A stretch of 64,000 nt of DNA from Anaerolineales bacterium UBA3905 (lineage in GTDB: Bacteria > Chloroflexota > Anaerolineae > Caldilineales > Caldilineaceae), in assembly GCA_002391565.1 (NCBI GenBank), contig DGFH01000301.1:1691-65690 (forward strand). The letters run 5' to 3'. A program made the translations under genes and the position numbers. The notes beneath the pieces are model-generated. The model worked only from the letters and a program-made list of their open reading frames with translations. It did no database searches and was not told the DNA's origin. Below are positions 25,814 through 35,531 of this stretch, one piece after another. The stretch's first letter is position 1, and every line of letters begins with the position of its first letter.

Positions 25814-27502
25814 ATGAACATTGATCCCATCTTTCGCTCACGGCGCAGCAACGTCCTGGCGACGCGGGGCATGGTAGCCACCAGCCAGCCCCTGGCGGCG
25901 CAGGCCGGCCTATCGATCTTGCAGGCCGGCGGCAACGCCGCGGACGCCGCCATCGCCACTGCTGCCATGCTCAACGTCGTCGAGCCGATCTCCACCGGCA
26001 TTGGCGGCGACTGCTTTGCGCTCTACTTCGACGCCGCCACCCGGCAGGTCACCGCATTGAACGGTTCAGGACGCGCACCAGCCGCCGCAGCGATCACGGC
26101 GCTCACCTCGCTTGGCTATACGAAAATGCCAACCTTCACCGGTCACACTGTCAGCATCCCCGGCGCCGTCGCCGGTTGGAGTGACCTGCTGGCGCGCCAT
26201 GGACGCATGACCCTGGCGGATGTGCTCCAGCCTGCCATCTGGACCGCCGAGCACGGTTATCCTGTTTCGGAGCTGATCGCGCTGGGCTGGCGCACGCAGG
26301 AGAAAAAACTGCGCCGCGACCCGGACTGGCTGAGCGGCGACATCGATAATGGCCCGCCCCAACCGAGCGGCTACGAGTTGCTCCTCGATGGCCGCGCCCC
26401 GCGCCCCGGCGAGATAATGCGCATACCCACCCTGGCGGAGACGCTGCGCGGCATCGCCGCCGAAGGTAAGGATTACATCTATCGCGGTGACTTCGCTCGC
26501 AAGCTGAGCGAGCATGTACAGCGCTACGGCGGCTGGATCACACCGGCGGACATGGCGGCGCACACCAGCACCTGGGACGAGCCGATCACCGCCGACTACC
26601 ACGGCGTGCGCCTCTACGAATGTCCGCCCAACGGCCAGGGACTGGCGGCGATCATCGCTCTGAACCTGGTTGCCGGCTACGACCTGGCTGCGCTGACGCC
26701 TGCCGACCGCCTCCACGTACTGATCGAGGCGATGCGCCTGGCTTTCGCCGACGCTCAGCAGTGGGTGTGCGACCCGCGCGCCCACCCGATCCCGTTACAG
26801 GAATTGGCGAGCCGCGCCTACGCCGACCGGCGTCGCCAGCGCATCGACTTGCAGCGGGCGGCGCAGAACGCACCCTACGGCTCACCGCTGGCCGGATCAG
26901 ACACCGTCTACCTGAGTGTTGTGGATGGCGACGGCAACGCGTGCAGCTTCATCAACAGTCTCTACATGGGGACAGGCAGCGGGTTGGTGGCGCCGGGGAC
27001 AGGGGTTAGCCTGCAAAACCGCGCCAACCTGTTCGTGCTCGATCCCGAACATCCCAACGCGCTGGCGCCCAACAAGCGTCCCTACCAGACGATCATCCCG
27101 GCGCTGACCACGTACACCGAAGGGGAGTTCGCTGGCGCGCTGCACGCCAGCTTTGGCGTGATGGGCGGCTACATGCAGCCGCAGGGTCATCTCCAGATGA
27201 TGGTCAATTTGCTGGCGCTGGGCATGTCACCTCAACAGGCGCTCGACGCGCCGCGTTGGGCGTTGGCTGGCCCTGGCGATGGGCTGGGCGCCCACGATGA
27301 GGGAGGACTGGTTTTCATCGAAGAGGGGTGGGATTTTACCGTGCTGGCGGAGCTGGCCCGGCGCGGCCATCACCTGGCGCCGGTCACCGGCTTTGCGCGC
27401 AGTACTCTCGGCGGAGGACAGATCATCCTCCGTCATCCAGAAAATGGGGTCTTGACCGGCGGAAGTGATCCACGTAAGGATGGATGCGCCGTTGGTTGGT
27501 AG
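25814..27502 (+). CDS. Gamma-glutamyltransferase-family N-terminal nucleophile hydrolase
   Basis: Self-cleaving Ntn hydrolase of 562 residues. N-terminal blocks: RGMVATSQPLAAQAGLSILQ, AGGNAADAAIATAAMLNVVE, PISTGIGGDCFALYFD. The predicted cleavage and nucleophile is Thr364 in GSDTVYLSVVDGDGNACSF. Further blocks are LYMGTGSGLVAPGTG, LNRAN-like LQNRANLFVLDP and NKRPYQTIIPALTTY. The E. coli enzyme has two threonines at the cleavage site; here the second is Val. The PYQTIIPA block is closer to oxamate amidohydrolase and acylase-like members than to true glutathione hydrolases. No signal peptide is seen, so it may be cytoplasmic. Substrate is uncertain. Confidence 0.88.
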   Translation: MNIDPIFRSRRSNVLATRGMVATSQPLAAQAGLSILQAGGNAADAAIATAAMLNVVEPISTGIGGDCFALYFDAATRQVTALNGSGRAPAAAAITALTSLGYTKMPTFTGHTVSIPGAVAGWSDLLARHGRMTLADVLQPAIWTAEHGYPVSELIALGWRTQEKKLRRDPDWLSGDIDNGPPQPSGYELLLDGRAPRPGEIMRIPTLAETLRGIAAEGKDYIYRGDFARKLSEHVQRYGGWITPADMAAHTSTWDEPITADYHGVRLYECPPNGQGLAAIIALNLVAGYDLAALTPADRLHVLIEAMRLAFADAQQWVCDPRAHPIPLQELASRAYADRRRQRIDLQRAAQNAPYGSPLAGSDTVYLSVVDGDGNACSFINSLYMGTGSGLVAPGTGVSLQNRANLFVLDPEHPNALAPNKRPYQTIIPALTTYTEGEFAGALHASFGVMGGYMQPQGHLQMMVNLLALGMSPQQALDAPRWALAGPGDGLGAHDEGGLVFIEEGWDFTVLAELARRGHHLAPVTGFARSTLGGGQIILRHPENGVLTGGSDPRKDGCAVGW

Positions 27503-27649
27503 CATCCCACAGCGCCCATAATACACTATTCCAAGCAACCAAACCCCAGGCATTCGACAGGTTTGCGCGACTCCTTTTGCGCCTAGAGTGGAGTACAGGC
27601 TTATTGCGTCCTGGAATCTCTATGTAAGGTAGCGAAAGGAGTCACGATC

Positions 27650-30600
27650 ATGTACCAGGGCTGGCATATCAACAAGGCCACGCGACCCGCCGTGCGTGTG
27701 CTCCTCAGCGTTCTCAGCGTTATAGTGCTGTTGATGGTGCAGAGCCTGCGGCCAATGCCGATTGCGCGCGCGGCGCAATTCACCGTCTCGAATCCTGACG
27801 ATGCAGGGCCCGGCAGTCTGCGGCAGGCGTTGCTCGATGCCAACGCGGCGGCGGGCGCCGATGTCATTACCTTCAACCTTCCGGTCGGCGCCACGATTCT
27901 GCTGGCGTCCCCGTTGCCGCCTATCTATGACGACCTGCTGGTGGCCGGGCCGGGCGCCGAGCAATTGACCATCTCCGGCAACCATCAATTCCGCATCTTT
28001 ACCGTGTTGGGCGGCGCCGTCACAATTTCCGGCCTGACGCTGCGCGCGGGCACGGCGCAGGGCGGCGCCGGCGGCGCTGCGACGATGGCAGGCGGCGGCG
28101 GCGGCGGCGCAGGACTGGGCGGCGCACTGCTTGTCCATGCCGGCGCCGTCCATCTGATCGATGTGAATTTCGATGACAACCAGGCCATCGGCGGCGCGGG
28201 CGGCGGCGGTGGCTTTGGCACAGCCGGCGGCGGCGCTGGTGGCGGCGGCGCGGGCGGCGCCGGTGGCAATGGCAGCAATACGACCGCGTTTGGCGGCGGC
28301 GGTGGTGGCTTCCTGGGCAGCGGCGGCAGCGCAGGGGTGACTTTTGCGGGCGGTGGCGGCGGCTTCACCGGGCGCGGCGGCGGTCTGGAGGGCGCGGCGC
28401 AGGCCATCGGGGGCGGCGGCGCCAACAACGCGCCTGGCGCCGCCGGGGGTGGCAGTGGTAGTGCAGCAGGCAGTGGCGGCGGCGGCGGCAGCACCGGCAT
28501 TCCCACCGCCTCAGCGGGCGCAGACGGCAACAGCGGCGGCGGCGCCGGTGGCTTTGGCGGCGGCGGGGGTGGCGCAGCTGGCGATAGCGGCGGCGACGGC
28601 GGCGACTATGGCGGGGGCGGCGGCGGCGTCAACACAGCAACGGCAGATAGCGGCGGCGACGGCGGCTTTGGCGGTGGGGGCGGCGGCGGCATCGACCAGG
28701 GCGGCATGGGTGGCTTTGGCGGCGGCGGAGGCGGCGCAGGCTACGGTGCAGGCGCTGGCGGCGGGACGCATGGCGGTGCAGGAATCGGCCCGAACGGTGG
28801 CGGCGGCGCCGGATTGGGCGGTGCGCTCTTCGTGCGCAGTGGGCGCGTGACCATGGCAAATGTCCGTTTCACTGGCAATAGCGCCATGGGCGGCGCAGGC
28901 GCCGGCAGCAGCGAACGCGGGCAGGGCAAAGGCGGTGCAATCTATGCGCTGGACGGCAGCACCCTCATCGGTGTAGACGGCGCCCCGTTCTTTGCCGACA
29001 ACACGGCGCAAGACGCCGGCGGCGACGCGCACGACAATGCCGATTGGTATGGCGCGATGAGCACAGTTGCTGGCAACGTAGCGGCCAAATCCGGCAGCGC
29101 ACAGAGCGCCTTCGTCGGTGAAACCTTCGGCGCACCGCTGCAGGCCGAAATCACCATCGGCGGTGCAGCGGCGCCCTTTGCGCCGGTGCGCTTCACCGTG
29201 ATTCCCAGCAACGGCGCCGGTGCGACCTTTCCCGGTGGCGCCACTGCCGTCGTGGTCTTTGCCGATGCCGCTGGCGTGGCGACGACGCCGCCGCTTACAG
29301 CCAATGGCAGCGTCGGCAGCTTTACGGTAAGTGCGGCGGTGGCTGGCGTCAACAGTGTCGGGCACTTTGTGTTGCTCAATCGTGGGCGGACGACGATGAG
29401 CGTCACCTCGGCGCCGTCGGAATCCGTTTTCGGTCAGGAAGTCGTCTTCACGGCGCAGGTGACGCCGACTGCACCCGCCACCGGTGCACCCGGCGGGATG
29501 ATCCTGTTCAAGGATGGCGACGCCACATTGGGCACGGTGACGCTCGTTAACGGTGTTGCCACGCTACGCAGCCATGGGCTGGCGGTGGGCGACCATGCTG
29601 TGACGGCGCTCTATCTGGGCAGCTCGATCTTTGCGGCGAGTGAAGCGCCAGTCTACATCCATCGCGTGAACAAAGCCGACACGGCGACAATCCTGACGAT
29701 CAACCCGGCGACGACTGTTTTTGGGCAGGCGCTGACCTTGAGCACCAGCGTGCACACCCAGGCGCCAGGAGCCGGCACGCCTGGCGGCATCGTTACCTTC
29801 CGGCAAGGCGACGCCGTACTAGGCAGCGTCACCCTGGTCAACGGCGCCGCAACCTACAGCATCGGTGGGCTGGCGGTGGGCGCGCACAACATTACGGCGG
29901 AGTACGGTGGCAGTGTCCGCTACAACGGCAGCACCTCAGCCCCTGCCACCCACACGATCGACAAGGCGGCAACGACCACGACGTTGCAGATTGCACCTAA
30001 CCCTGCCATCATCGGCGACACGGTGAGCTTCACCGCGACGGTGACGGTCGGTGCGCCCGGCAGCGGCGCCCCGGATGGGCAGGTCATCTTTACAGATGGC
30101 GGTGCAGCGTTGGGCGTCAGCCCAGTCGTGAACGGCGTGGCAACGCTCAACACGGCCACACTCGATGTCGGCAGCCACACGATTATGGCGCAGTATGCAG
30201 GTGGCAGCAATTTTGCCGCCAGCACGTCAGCACCCGTCGCACAGGTCGTGAAGCGCAAGACGTTGGTCACGTTGAAGATTACACCCAATCCCGTCAAGGT
30301 CGATCAGGCTGTGATCATCGATGTACGCGTCCAGGACACACCGCCGGGAATCGATGTGCAGGCGGCAGGCGTCAACCTGGCGGCGCCCTCTGGGGCAGTT
30401 GAGATCGTCGATAGCGCAGGGGCAATCCTGGCGACGATACCGCTGCAAGAGGGAGCGGGCAGCATCACAACAACGCTGCCCGGCGGTGTGCATCAGCTGG
30501 TAGCGCGCTATCCCGGCGATGATCTTTACGGCGGTGGTGCGTCGCCCGTCGTGACTCAAAACGTCCAGCGGTATCGTAGCGTCACCACCCTGGGGCGATC

Positions 30601-30898
30601 CGCCAATAGCACCAGCCTGGGCCAGGCGCTGATTTTGCGCGCCGAAGTCGTCGCCGACGACCCCACACGGGGACAGCCAACAGGCACGGTCGCTTTTCTA
30701 GTCGATGGCGTTGTCGTGGGGACCACCGAACTGCAGGCCGGACAGGCGGCTATCACACTGAATACGCTTAGCTCAGGCGCGCACCTGGTGGCAGCCGAAT
30801 ATCAAGGCGACGCCCGCTTTAATCCCAGCGGTTCCAACCCGCTCTTCCATACCGTGGAGAGCAGCAGCTATCTCTATCTGCCCACCGTCGTGCGGTAG
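27650..30898 (+). CDS. Secreted glycine-rich / Ig-like repeat surface protein
   Basis: Exported protein of 1082 residues (AAAGGAG before the ATG). Signal helix at ~17-33 (VLLSVLSVIVLLMVQSL), mature start near ARAAQFTV. Residues ~40-140 begin a right-handed beta-helix (DAGPGSLRQALLDANAAAGA). Residues ~140-400 are extremely glycine-rich, bracketed by two copies of a polymorphic-membrane-protein-like motif: GLGGALLVHAGAVHLIDVNF with DDNQAIGGAG, and GLGGALFVRSGRVTMANVRF with TGNSAMGGAG. Five Ig-like (Big_3_5) repeats follow, each with a T-x-x-F-x-D-G-x-x-x-L-G core (FKDGDATLG, FRQGDAVLG, FTDGGAALG). The chain ends in YLYLPTVVR. It is probably a cell-surface or sheath component. Confidence 0.87.
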   Translation: MYQGWHINKATRPAVRVLLSVLSVIVLLMVQSLRPMPIARAAQFTVSNPDDAGPGSLRQALLDANAAAGADVITFNLPVGATILLASPLPPIYDDLLVAGPGAEQLTISGNHQFRIFTVLGGAVTISGLTLRAGTAQGGAGGAATMAGGGGGGAGLGGALLVHAGAVHLIDVNFDDNQAIGGAGGGGGFGTAGGGAGGGGAGGAGGNGSNTTAFGGGGGGFLGSGGSAGVTFAGGGGGFTGRGGGLEGAAQAIGGGGANNAPGAAGGGSGSAAGSGGGGGSTGIPTASAGADGNSGGGAGGFGGGGGGAAGDSGGDGGDYGGGGGGVNTATADSGGDGGFGGGGGGGIDQGGMGGFGGGGGGAGYGAGAGGGTHGGAGIGPNGGGGAGLGGALFVRSGRVTMANVRFTGNSAMGGAGAGSSERGQGKGGAIYALDGSTLIGVDGAPFFADNTAQDAGGDAHDNADWYGAMSTVAGNVAAKSGSAQSAFVGETFGAPLQAEITIGGAAAPFAPVRFTVIPSNGAGATFPGGATAVVVFADAAGVATTPPLTANGSVGSFTVSAAVAGVNSVGHFVLLNRGRTTMSVTSAPSESVFGQEVVFTAQVTPTAPATGAPGGMILFKDGDATLGTVTLVNGVATLRSHGLAVGDHAVTALYLGSSIFAASEAPVYIHRVNKADTATILTINPATTVFGQALTLSTSVHTQAPGAGTPGGIVTFRQGDAVLGSVTLVNGAATYSIGGLAVGAHNITAEYGGSVRYNGSTSAPATHTIDKAATTTTLQIAPNPAIIGDTVSFTATVTVGAPGSGAPDGQVIFTDGGAALGVSPVVNGVATLNTATLDVGSHTIMAQYAGGSNFAASTSAPVAQVVKRKTLVTLKITPNPVKVDQAVIIDVRVQDTPPGIDVQAAGVNLAAPSGAVEIVDSAGAILATIPLQEGAGSITTTLPGGVHQLVARYPGDDLYGGGASPVVTQNVQRYRSVTTLGRSANSTSLGQALILRAEVVADDPTRGQPTGTVAFLVDGVVVGTTELQAGQAAITLNTLSSGAHLVAAEYQGDARFNPSGSNPLFHTVESSSYLYLPTVVR
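28050..28835 (+). repeat. GGC-rich low-complexity tract encoding the poly-glycine region
   Basis: Inside the surface-protein gene, about 780 bases are dominated by GGC triplets and GGCGGCGGC runs, with short insertions coding Phe, Ala, Ser, Asp and Thr. Such tracts are prone to slippage, so length polymorphism between strains and assembly error are both likely here. It also creates long spurious open frames on the other strand. Confidence 0.85.
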
Positions 30899-30932
30899 GC
30901 AGGCACATCGGTTAACAATCGGTTCATGGCAG

Positions 30933-30968
30933 ACGACGGCCCGACGCCACGGCGCAGCGGGCCGTCGT
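30933..30968 (+). terminator. Hairpin downstream of the surface-protein gene
   Basis: ACGACGGCCCG (30933-30943) is exactly complementary to CGGGCCGTCGT (30958-30968) around a 14-base loop and is followed by TTACTT. It lies 35 bases after the stop codon and separates that gene from the UDP-glucose pyrophosphorylase. Confidence 0.65.
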
Positions 30969-31074
30969 TTACTTCTGGCGTTCTGCAATCTCTCTCTTTG
31001 CGTGAATTTGATGCGTCCTGAGTACAATAAGGCGCATTCAGCCGATTCGCCCGTGAGTTCAGGTACAAAGGTGT

Positions 31075-32478
<1,404 letters not shown>

Positions 32479-32496
32479 CACACACGCAGCCCTCTA

Positions 32497-32562
32497 TTAT
32501 CTTCCCGGAAGCTTTGGAGCTTCCGGGAAGATTGCGAGCAACATCACGCGACAACCTAGAAA
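32497..32562 (+). repeat. 66-bp dispersed hairpin element, copy A
   Basis: A perfect 13-bp stem (CTTCCCGGAAGCT / AGCTTCCGGGAAG) with loop TTGG at 32501-32530 is followed by a conserved tail GATTGCGAGCAACATCACG, then GACAACCTAGAAA. The same element occurs in inverse orientation at 37023-37088, differing at two tail positions and in the loop. It could work as a terminator after the UDPGP gene. The rest of the gap to 32654 shows nothing more. Confidence 0.85.
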
Positions 32563-32654
32563 ACCAACAACGCAAAGCAATGTCGTCATTTCCGGTTGTT
32601 TTGCCCTGCGCGCCTCAGCGTCTTCGCGGCCTGGCGTCGGTGAGAGTCAAGCGC

Positions 32655-33668
32655 CTACGCGTCGTGCTCCTGTTCGGGCGTTACAACGCGCAACAACACG
32701 GCGTCTTCAGTTGCGCTAAGCTGATACTCACCCAGTTCGGCAGGGAGCAGCACCCACTGCACGGCTGTGAGTGTTAACGGTGCGGCGTCGGAGGTAAGCA
32801 TCGCCTCCCCCTGCAACACGGCCCAAATCTCAAAGGTGGAGCCATCGCACAAGCCGTAGAATTCGTGACCGGCGGGCAGGAAGATGCGTTCCGTCTCGAA
32901 ATAGGGACAGGTCACCAGACGCTCGATGCGCACCCCCTCTTCATCGAGCAGGAGCGTTGGTTTTGTCGGTTCAGGCGCCACCAGGTCGAAGTTGAGCACG
33001 TCGAGCGATTTTTCCAGATGCAACGGGCGCGGGCGACCCCAATCCCAGATGCGATAGGTTGTATCGCTGTTCTGCTGAATCTCGGCAACCATGATGCCCG
33101 GTCCCAGCGCGTGAATCGTGCCTGCCGGGACGAAGATCACATCTCCCGGCTTGACCGCCACGCGGTGCAGCCCGTCCACGCTGGCATCCGCACCAATGAT
33201 CGCGGCGTAGCGCTCACGCGTCATGCCGGGCGCAAAGCCGTAGATCAGCTCGGCGCCCGGCTCGGCGTGCAGCACCACCCACATCTCGGTCTTGCCCAGT
33301 TCGCCTTCGTGCGCCATGCCATAGGCGTCGTCGGGATGCACCTGGATCGAGAGCCAGCGGTTGGCGTCGAGGATTTTGATCAACAGCGGAAACTTGCCCG
33401 CCGTCAGCGAAGCCGCGTTGCGTTCGCCGAGCAGCGCTTCACCCAACAGTTCCTGCACTTCGGGCAGCGTCTTGCCCTTGAGCGGCCCGGTGTTGACCAC
33501 GCTCGATCCGTTCGGGTGCGCAGCGATCTCCCAGCTCTCCGCCACGATGCCATCCGGGATCGTGCGCCCCAGTTTTGTCTCCAAATTGCGACCACCCCAC
33601 GGGTAATCCTTGAAGACCGGGTCAAAGGTCAGCGGATAGATCATGTCACTGGTTACGCCGTCGCTCAT
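32655..33668 (-). CDS. manA: Mannose-6-phosphate isomerase, class I
   Basis: Zinc enzyme interconverting mannose 6-phosphate and fructose 6-phosphate, 337 residues from the ATG at 33668 (GAGGG upstream). Motifs: FKDYPWGGRNLETKLGR at the N-terminus, ESWEIAAHPNGSS, LLIKILDANRWLSIQVHPDD (metal ligands Gln and His), KTEMWVVLHAEPGAELIYGF (Glu ligand), VPAGTIHALGPGIMVAEIQQ (His ligand), and SDTTYRIWDWGRP. The cupin end is complete. The gene follows the sugar-acid dehydratase by 149 bases on the same strand; whether it belongs to that operon is open. Confidence 0.94.
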   Translation of the reverse strand: MSDGVTSDMIYPLTFDPVFKDYPWGGRNLETKLGRTIPDGIVAESWEIAAHPNGSSVVNTGPLKGKTLPEVQELLGEALLGERNAASLTAGKFPLLIKILDANRWLSIQVHPDDAYGMAHEGELGKTEMWVVLHAEPGAELIYGFAPGMTRERYAAIIGADASVDGLHRVAVKPGDVIFVPAGTIHALGPGIMVAEIQQNSDTTYRIWDWGRPRPLHLEKSLDVLNFDLVAPEPTKPTLLLDEEGVRIERLVTCPYFETERIFLPAGHEFYGLCDGSTFEIWAVLQGEAMLTSDAAPLTLTAVQWVLLPAELGEYQLSATEDAVLLRVVTPEQEHDA

Positions 33669-33817
33669 GGTAATTTGTCCCTCAACCTGGTTTTGCACAC
33701 TCCAATCGTGGTTGCTGTCGGCAACAGAAGAAGTATGCCACAAAGGGATCAATCCCATGATACGCAAAGATGTTGCGATTGGCGCTAAGGAGTCCTTTCA
33801 GGGCGATGTCATCATCT

Positions 33818-35521
33818 TTACTGGAGTGTTGGATGGCGCAGAAAATCCAGGTCGGCGCCCAGGTTCGCTTGCTGGCAGTGACGCAAATAGAGCGCTTCAT
33901 AGCCGCGCAATGCTGAGGCGGCTGGCGGTGAGAATTCCGCACGGCGTCGCGCCAGCTCGGCATCTGATACGCGCAAGGTAAGTTCACGGCGGTCGCTGTT
34001 AAGTTCAATCAAATCGCCAGTGCGGACGAGCGCAAGCGGGCCTCCCACCGCCGCTTCTGGCGCGACATGCAGTACAACAGTGCCAAAGGCCGTGCCACTC
34101 ATGCGCGCGTCAGAGATGCGCACCATATCGGTGACGCCAGCAGCCGCCAGCTTCTTGGGGATCGGCAGGTAACCGGCCTCTGGCATCCCCGGCCCACCCA
34201 GTGGGCCCGCGTTTTGCAGCACCAGAAAATCGTCGGGGGTTACGTCCAACTCTGGGCTGTCGATGCGCGCGGCGATGTCCGCCAGGGAAGTGAAGACGAC
34301 GGCGCGCCCCACCTTGTTGAGCAAGGCAGGCGTCGCCGCGCCGCGTTTGAGCAGCGCGCCGTCCGGCGCCAGGTTTCCCTTGAGCACGATCAGCCCGCCT
34401 TTGGGTTGAAGTGGCGCAGAAGCCGGGTAAATCACCTGTTGCCAGGTTGGGAAGGTGTAAGGTTCGTCCAGCAGTTCGCCCAGCGTCTGCCCGGTGACGG
34501 TCAACACATCCAGGTGTAAAAGATGCTTGATCTCGTTCAGCACGACGCGCATGCCACCGGCGCGGTGGAAATCTTCCATATAACCCGATCCGGTGGGCTT
34601 CAAGTCGACCAGCACCGGCGTTGTATCTGCAATCTCGTTCAGACGTTGGAGGTCGAGTTTGACGCCCAGGCGCCCGGCGATTGCCGTCAGGTGAATGATG
34701 GCATTGGTGGAACCGCCAATCGCCTGCAACACGTATAAGGCATTTTCAAACGCGGCGGGCGTCATGATTTTGTCTGGCGTCAAGCCTAGGCGAAGCAACG
34801 TCATCGCCTGTTTGCCCGATTCCTCGGCATTGCGCATACGGTCGGCATAGACGGCGGGAATCGACGCGCCGCCCGGCAGCATCATGCCAAGCGCCTCGAC
34901 GACGCAGGCCATTGTACTGGCGGTGCCCATGACGCTGCAGGTGCCCGGCGTCGGGGCAAGCTGACCCTCCACGGTGTCGATGGCGACCTGGTCGATCTCG
35001 TTGCGTCGAAAGCGCGCCCAGAAGCGCCGACAATCTGTACACGCACCCAGTCGTTCACCTTGATACTGACTGGTCAGCATCGGCCCGGCTGCAACGACAA
35101 TGGCGGGCAAGCCAGCGCTGGCCGCCCCCATGAGCAGGGCAGGCAGCGTCTTGTCGCAGCCGCCTGTCAACACGACTGCGTCGAGTGGTTGGGCGCGCAG
35201 CATCGACTCCACATCCATCGCCATCAAGTTGCGATAGAGCATACTGGTGGGTGAGAGAAATACTTCACCCAACGAAATGGTGGGAAATTCCAGCGGCAGC
35301 CCGCCTGCCTGCCAGACTCCACGTTTGACAGCATCCACCAACTGCGGAAAGTGGCGATGACAATTGTTGAGTTCGCTGTAGGTGTTGAGAATCCCTACAA
35401 TCGGCTTGCGCAACGCTTCGCTGCTGAAACCCATTGCCCGTGCAAATGAACGGCGCAAGTAAAGGGCGAACTCCCGATCTCCGTACTCAGTCAGATTATT
35501 GGCCAGGCCGTGCGCGGTCAT
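33818..35521 (-). CDS. IlvD/Edd-family sugar-acid dehydratase
   Basis: Iron-sulfur dehydratase of 567 residues (ATG at 35521). Cluster cysteines lie in LNTYSELNNCHRHFPQLVDA, VLTGGCDKTLPALLMGA and PTPGTCSVMGTASTM. The stretch VKRGVWQAGGLPLEFPTISL followed by SPTSMLYRNLMAMDVESMLR is characteristic of arabonate/xylonate-type dehydratases, rather than the dihydroxy-acid dehydratase of branched-chain amino-acid synthesis. Context supports this: an aldehyde dehydrogenase ends ten bases upstream, and a sugar ABC transporter, Gfo/Idh dehydrogenase and LacI regulator lie further upstream. It should convert an aldonate to a 2-keto-3-deoxy acid. The precise sugar is unknown. Confidence 0.87.
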   Translation of the reverse strand: MTAHGLANNLTEYGDREFALYLRRSFARAMGFSSEALRKPIVGILNTYSELNNCHRHFPQLVDAVKRGVWQAGGLPLEFPTISLGEVFLSPTSMLYRNLMAMDVESMLRAQPLDAVVLTGGCDKTLPALLMGAASAGLPAIVVAAGPMLTSQYQGERLGACTDCRRFWARFRRNEIDQVAIDTVEGQLAPTPGTCSVMGTASTMACVVEALGMMLPGGASIPAVYADRMRNAEESGKQAMTLLRLGLTPDKIMTPAAFENALYVLQAIGGSTNAIIHLTAIAGRLGVKLDLQRLNEIADTTPVLVDLKPTGSGYMEDFHRAGGMRVVLNEIKHLLHLDVLTVTGQTLGELLDEPYTFPTWQQVIYPASAPLQPKGGLIVLKGNLAPDGALLKRGAATPALLNKVGRAVVFTSLADIAARIDSPELDVTPDDFLVLQNAGPLGGPGMPEAGYLPIPKKLAAAGVTDMVRISDARMSGTAFGTVVLHVAPEAAVGGPLALVRTGDLIELNSDRRELTLRVSDAELARRRAEFSPPAASALRGYEALYLRHCQQANLGADLDFLRHPTLQ

Positions 35522-35531
35522 GCGTTTTCCG

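Noticed and set aside
28344..29365. Long open frames on both strands over the glycine-rich tract
   Set aside because: They are artefacts of GGC/GCC repetition. Only the frame from 27650 has a signal peptide, a ribosome-binding site and domain matches on both sides.
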